Below, piece by piece: positions 40,801 through 41,926 of a stretch of 41,926 nucleotides of DNA. The DNA is taken from assembly GCF_001949145.1 (NCBI RefSeq), contig NW_019091411.1:307992-349917 (forward strand). The letters run 5' to 3'. The notes under the pieces were generated by a model. It did no database searches and had not been told where the DNA came from. It was given only the letters and a program-made list of their open reading frames with translations. The position numbers were made by a program, and so were the translations under genes. Numbering within the stretch: position 1 is the first letter of the stretch; the number at the start of each line of letters is the position of its first letter. The DNA is from Acanthaster planci. Its lineage: Eukaryota; Echinodermata; Asteroidea; Valvatida; Acanthasteridae.

Positions 40801-41655
40801 CCCATGCCTGCATCTTAACCAGTGGCGGCACGATCTACACGGCCGGCATCAACAACAAGGGCCAGTGTGGCCGGGGACCAGCCCTGGGGCCAGGTGCCGG
40901 TAAGGACGGGAAGAATGCCAACAATGTGGCCCAGAAGGAAGGCACCGCAGTCAGCCCGGATGAGGTGTGCGGGAACAGTGGGGGTGATGGGGCCAGTGCC
41001 TCATCTGCCGCTGTCCAGCTCATGAGAACGCTCATTGCAGAAGGTAAGCAGGAAACAGTGTACACATTGCTGTTAAGCTCATGATAGTGCTTATTGGAGA
41101 AGGTAAGCAGGAATATGTGTAGACTTGCTAAAGTTATTGCGAATGCTCATTGTAAAAAGTGATCAGAAGAGAAAAACTTAGCTGCTAAGTTCTTGAGGAT
41201 GCTCACAACAGATGTTTAGTGGGAAAAATATTGACCTAGCTGGGTTTTTTTAGAAGTTCATAAGAATTCATGAGAAAAAGTTGAAGGTTCCATTTTTGCA
41301 AGATTCTTTTTGAAATGCCTTTAACTGAGAAGTGGCTCTAGCGACATGTAACTCAATTTGTCTCGTCAGGTCACTTTTGTTTGGAGACATGAAAACTCTG
41401 GCCTGACAAAAATTCTACTTTATTGGGTTTATCGTTCAATTTGAAGTTGCCTTTTGTTCACTTCTCAGGCGAGGCAGCGGGTGACATCTTGGCCCCTGGG
41501 GTCGAGGAGGACCTGGAGGAGGAAGAGAGGGAAGAGGAGCAGTGTGACCATGAATGGAAGGTGGGCCAGTGCATGATATGCTCCCTGTGTGGCCTCTGCA
41601 CGGGCTACGGAGACTCCTGCGTCAACACCTACCAGCCTGGAAGGAATCCTGGAAT
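13705..41655 (+). CDS. MYCBP2: MYCBP2 / PHR-family E3 ubiquitin-protein ligase (3' partial, 15 exons)
   Basis: PHR proteins (human MYCBP2, fly highwire, worm RPM-1) are giant atypical E3 ligases that act with FBXO45-type partners to restrain DLK kinase signalling in axon growth, synapse formation and degeneration (established knowledge). The window carries about 787 residues of an expected 4,500 or more. Seen in order: a lysine-rich N-terminal stretch (residues about 37-61), the conserved block ASAFCIYATVREYVLERDTME, helical segments including LCARALQALLDMLQGQTPEGL and LSCACLLSL, then IASDGSYLYIH. The first RCC1-like domain follows (about 480-700; LGIKQ, ITKSPKI, GHDG, NNGSTAVVTKEGELYMFGKD, ALGKAHAC, NNKGQCGR), then a Cys-rich segment with CMICSLCGLCTGYGDSC. 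The PHR, MYC-binding and RING-Cys-relay parts lie beyond the right edge. The frame is intact at all 14 junctions. Identity is secure; the first exon is inferred. Confidence 0.95.
17223..17298. repeat. 38-bp tandem duplication
   Basis: Two copies starting ACTTCGTCACAAAGGTGGAC (17223) and ACTTTGTCACAAAGGTGGAC (17261) differ at only a few positions. Confidence 0.8.
21245..21992. repeat. Degenerate GGATTCTGTTGGATT simple repeat, interrupted by a transposon
   Basis: Loose repeats of GGATTCTGTTRGATTC and GGATTCAGTRGG occupy 21245-21310 and resume at 21851-21992 on the far side of the element at 21319-21848, so the element appears to have landed inside the array. Confidence 0.6.
21319..21848. mobile_element. 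TA-flanked pogo/Tigger-like non-autonomous element
   Basis: Left end CAGTGGAACACC; reverse complement of right end CAGTGGAACGCC. Both ends are directly flanked by TA (21317-21318 and 21849-21850). Subterminal motifs TGTTCGGTACAGCGG and TGTTCGGTATAGCGG recur near both ends. The interior has no transposase frame. The superfamily is inferred from the TA target and the terminus style. Confidence 0.65.
22220..22292 (+). CDS. MYCBP2: MYCBP2 exon 2, lysine-rich
   Basis: Acceptor TTTTTGCAG, donor AAG|GTACAA. Encodes KKLSHAKKNKKDGGEKAK, the counterpart of the basic NKKKLKRKQKSKSK-type stretch in vertebrate MYCBP2. Ends phase 0, matching exon 3. Confidence 0.8.
22494..22524. repeat. Perfect 14-bp hairpin
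   Basis: AAAATCCCTGCTCT and AGAGCAGGGATTTT are separated by GGC, with an A-run to the left. Function unknown. Confidence 0.7.
27785..28035 (-). mobile_element. tRNA-derived SINE-like element
   Basis: On the minus strand, GCTGGCTGAGGCATG (28001-27987) resembles a polymerase III A box. GGGCTCGAATCCC (27949-27937) is a good B box at tRNA-like spacing, followed by a non-tRNA body of about 150 bases. There is no cloverleaf acceptor stem, so it is not a tRNA gene. Confidence 0.5.
30662..30898 (+). CDS. MYCBP2: MYCBP2 exon 3
   Basis: Acceptor CCTACAG, donor AAG|GTAAGA, phase 0 both ends. Encodes IELQGNASAFCIYATVREY, ELILMRANS and an acidic linker leading to LRFHVPK, all strongly conserved in PHR proteins. 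Confidence 0.95.
30899..33299 (+). other. MYCBP2 intron 3 (2.4 kb)
   Basis: Largely occupied by a candidate hAT-type element (31294-32594). The remaining sequence shows no exon. Confidence 0.6.
31294..32594. mobile_element. Candidate hAT-type element with GGATCAACCGATG termini
   Basis: Left end TAGGGATCAACCGATG; reverse complement of right end TAAGGATCAACCGATG. GGACATTGG and CCAATGTCC mark the subterminal regions. A convincing 8-bp target duplication is not visible. The interior holds an inverted repeat sharing GCCTTTACTCAAGGC (left, near 31711) with a GCCTTTAGTCAAGGC counterpart (right, near 31840). No transposase is visible. Confidence 0.5.
33300..33453 (+). CDS. MYCBP2: MYCBP2 exon 4
   Basis: Acceptor CTGTTGTAG, donor G|GTAAGC. 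Encodes VVGIGLRSVFVLIRDTHSSY and LQALLDMLQGQTPEGL, nearly identical in pattern to the vertebrate protein. Confidence 0.97.
33488..33663. mobile_element. Short diverged hAT-like MITE
   Basis: Starts AGTGTTTTAGTTGAGACC after one unmatched base. The reverse complement of the right end starts CAGTGTTGTACATGTAGGTC and continues into TTGAGAC repeats. Same family style as the element at 6581-7321, with GAGACC changed to AAGACC. No clear target duplication. Confidence 0.5.
34358..34560 (+). CDS. MYCBP2: MYCBP2 exon 5
   Basis: Acceptor TTTTGGCAG, donor AAG|GTGGGT. Encodes DSLFELLLDLAIDH, LSCACLLSLIIASGNTGKML and AAILMSTG, an alpha-helical block conserved in PHR proteins. Confidence 0.96.
34561..35570 (+). 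other. MYCBP2 intron 5
   Basis: Contains the compound hairpin element at 34934-35165; otherwise AT-rich sequence without recognisable features. Confidence 0.6.
34934..35165. repeat. Compound palindromic element with three internal hairpins
   Basis: The outer arms CCCTAACCTTCCCCA (34934-34948) and TGGGGAAGGTTAGGG (35151-35165) are perfect complements. Inside are hairpin 1 (34953-34966 with 34976-34989, 14 bp perfect), hairpin 2 (35064-35074 with 35081-35091, 11 bp perfect) and hairpin 3 (35100-35120 with 35135-35155, 20 of 21). Short AAAGTCC(C)A motifs recur before the arms and in loops. Confidence 0.8.
35571..35709 (+). CDS. MYCBP2: MYCBP2 exon 6
   Basis: Acceptor GTTTGCAG, donor G|GTGAGT. 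Encodes VPSILSSLQRSVHAVLLGK and PDWLTSGIPN, matching the family pattern closely. Confidence 0.96.
35895..35960. repeat. Imperfect CAGC/CAGT tetranucleotide repeat
   Basis: GTCAGCCAGCCAGCCAGCC, then variants GCCTGCCTGCC and AGCTAGCTAACC, in intron 6. Confidence 0.75.
36051..36160 (+). CDS. MYCBP2: MYCBP2 exon 7
   Basis: Acceptor TCTTTTCAG, donor AAG|GTAAGG. Encodes IASDGSYLYIHTNTGLYKAG and SGYSSTIK, a signature of PHR proteins. Confidence 0.96.
36161..36940 (+). other. MYCBP2 intron 7 with an intronic open frame
   Basis: A plus-strand frame is open for 125 codons (36262-36636), overlapped by a minus-strand frame. A donor-like ACG|GTAAGA lies at 36336, but the frame starts after a stop and does not match the phase of exon 7, so I do not call it an exon. 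Confidence 0.35.
36941..37121 (+). CDS. MYCBP2: MYCBP2 exon 8
   Basis: Acceptor GTGTCGCAG, donor G|GTAGGT. Begins GHIYAANREFHPHERGWLA, joining exon 7 as in relatives, and ends in VVVVDVDTLKEMGTI. Confidence 0.94.
37358..37425 (+). CDS. MYCBP2: MYCBP2 exon 9
   Basis: Acceptor CATAACAG, donor GAT|GTAAGT, 68 bp. Encodes LLFSDSESIGCMSALND, equivalent to the FSDGE..G..TA..DD block of the family. Confidence 0.92.
37574..37727 (+). CDS. MYCBP2: MYCBP2 exon 10
   Basis: Acceptor AATCTCAG, donor G|GTAATT. Begins DSFVVQSFNP and contains ELPVKLARKSLLAYG, the LQLKLARKC equivalent. Confidence 0.93.
37766..38150. repeat. About 85-bp minisatellite in MYCBP2 intron 10
   Basis: GAGGCATCTTT followed by GGGTTTGGAAGCCTCTTAA recurs with GAGGCATCTT starting at 37827, 37911 and 37996 (period 84-85). 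More degenerate partial units lie on both sides. Confidence 0.8.
38393..38469 (+). CDS. MYCBP2: MYCBP2 exon 11
   Basis: Acceptor CTCCCAACAG, donor AAG|GTATGC. Encodes YIAAGKEFSLIRTNSGK, entering the RCC1-like domain. Confidence 0.94.
39154..39358 (+). CDS. MYCBP2: MYCBP2 exon 12, RCC1-like repeat
   Basis: Acceptor CTTGTTGCAG, donor G|GTACAG. Encodes VLFTGKAQSLGIKQPG, KWSELPITKSPKIVQ, GHDGCHAALLGEDG and YFAGTARKGEDG, diagnostic of the first PHR RCC1-like domain. Confidence 0.97.
40070..40237 (+). CDS. MYCBP2: MYCBP2 exon 13, RCC1-like repeat
   Basis: Acceptor ACTTTCAG, donor G|GTAAAG. Encodes KPSKPKKMLKMDGKTAVYVA and ACNNGSTAVVTKEGELYMFG. Confidence 0.97.
40747..41043 (+). CDS. MYCBP2: MYCBP2 exon 14, RCC1-like repeat plus Gly/Ala-rich insert
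   Basis: Acceptor CCCTGCAG, donor G|GTAAGC. Encodes LKNVKVTQVALGKAHACILT and GINNKGQCGR, then a low-complexity linker rich in Gly, Ala, Ser and Asn before QLMRTLIAE. The linker appears longer than I recall for vertebrate MYCBP2. Confidence 0.96.
41017..41240. repeat. 59-bp tandem duplication spanning exon 14 end and its splice donor
   Basis: AGCTCATGA-AGTGCT-ATT-GAGAAG then GTAAGCAGGAA recurs at 41017 and 41076, followed by two decaying copies. The donor GAAG|GTAAGC is intact at 41044 and again at 41103. Copy 3 has AAAAAGTGATCAG instead. Confidence 0.8.
41469..41655 (+). CDS. MYCBP2: MYCBP2 exon 15, acidic then Cys-rich
   Basis: Acceptor CACTTCTCAG, donor AT|GTGAGT, phase 2. Encodes an acidic run (EEDLEEEEREEEQ) and CMICSLCGLCTGYGDSC, as in vertebrate MYCBP2 after the first RCC1-like domain. 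The gene continues beyond the window. Confidence 0.95.
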
Positions 41656-41800
41656 GTGAGTCTCTGGGGTTTTGGGGGGCTTGTTGAGAAACTGATGATG
41701 GATGGAAAGATGGGGTCGGGACAAAGGGGTGGAGACCTGCGTCTTTGTGCCTATCAGCTAGGCAGGAATCCTGGAGTGTTGAGTTTTTGGTCATCGTTGG
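41609..41800. repeat. Duplicate of exon 15 3' end in the following intron (period about 122 bp)
   Basis: GGAGACTCCTGCGTC at 41609 and GGAGACCTGCGTC at 41731 are each followed by CCTA-CAGC-GG-AGGAATCCTGGA and a donor-like sequence. In the second copy GTGAGT has become GTTGAG. Confidence 0.7.
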
Positions 41801-41926
41801 CTCGTGAGGAATGTCTTGAGTAATAATGTGAGTTTGTGGTTTTGTTTGCTTGTGAGGAATAGCTTGAATGATAGTGCCAGTCTCTGGTTTTGTTGGCAAA
41901 GGGGATGGTGAGAGTCAGAAAGGGGA

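Overview
The window is animal nuclear DNA. Genes are split into short exons (35 to 297 bp) by introns bounded by GT-AG, with one GC-AG case. Intergenic and intronic DNA is AT-rich and full of decayed transposons. Protein content plus the abundance of the palindromes TACATGTA and TAGGCCTA suggest a marine invertebrate deuterostome. I lean to an echinoderm; amphioxus or a hemichordate remain possible. This is inference from sequence flavour, not a database match.

Two real protein-coding genes lie on the + strand. (1) Positions 634-10509 hold 22 exons, the 3' part of a glycoside hydrolase family 31 alpha-glucosidase most like the maltase-glucoamylase/sucrase-isomaltase type. The reading frame is open through every splice junction for 805 residues to a natural stop. 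All catalytic and substrate residues expected for GH31 are present, with the same spacings as in human lysosomal alpha-glucosidase. The first exon(s), carrying signal/anchor and trefoil sequence, lie before position 1. (2) Positions 13705-41655 hold 15 exons, the 5' part (about 787 residues of an expected 4,500 or more) of MYCBP2 (PHR family; highwire/RPM-1/Phr1), the giant atypical E3 ubiquitin ligase of axon and synapse regulation. The first exon is proposed here from start context, donor and matching splice phase. Exons 2-15 cover the basic N-terminal segment, a conserved helical region, the first RCC1-like domain and the start of a cysteine-rich segment. The gene runs off the right edge.

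Between the genes (10510-13490) are a dead non-LTR retrotransposon fragment on the minus strand, a near-perfect 61-bp inverted repeat whose 64-nt spacer resembles a damaged hammerhead-ribozyme core, and a 111-codon open frame (12891-13226) that looks like an orphan terminal exon of an unrecognised gene. The first two MYCBP2 introns are about 8.4 kb each. They carry dense TACATGTA palindromes, a TA-flanked pogo/Tigger-like element and a tRNA-derived SINE. Later introns hold hAT-like non-autonomous elements, a compound three-hairpin element, an 85-bp minisatellite and, at exons 14 and 15, local duplications that copied exon 3' ends together with the splice-donor region into the intron.

The two genes have no evident functional link: one digests alpha-glucans, the other is a neuronal ubiquitin ligase. 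I found no operon-like or defence-type system and no intact mobile-element protein.
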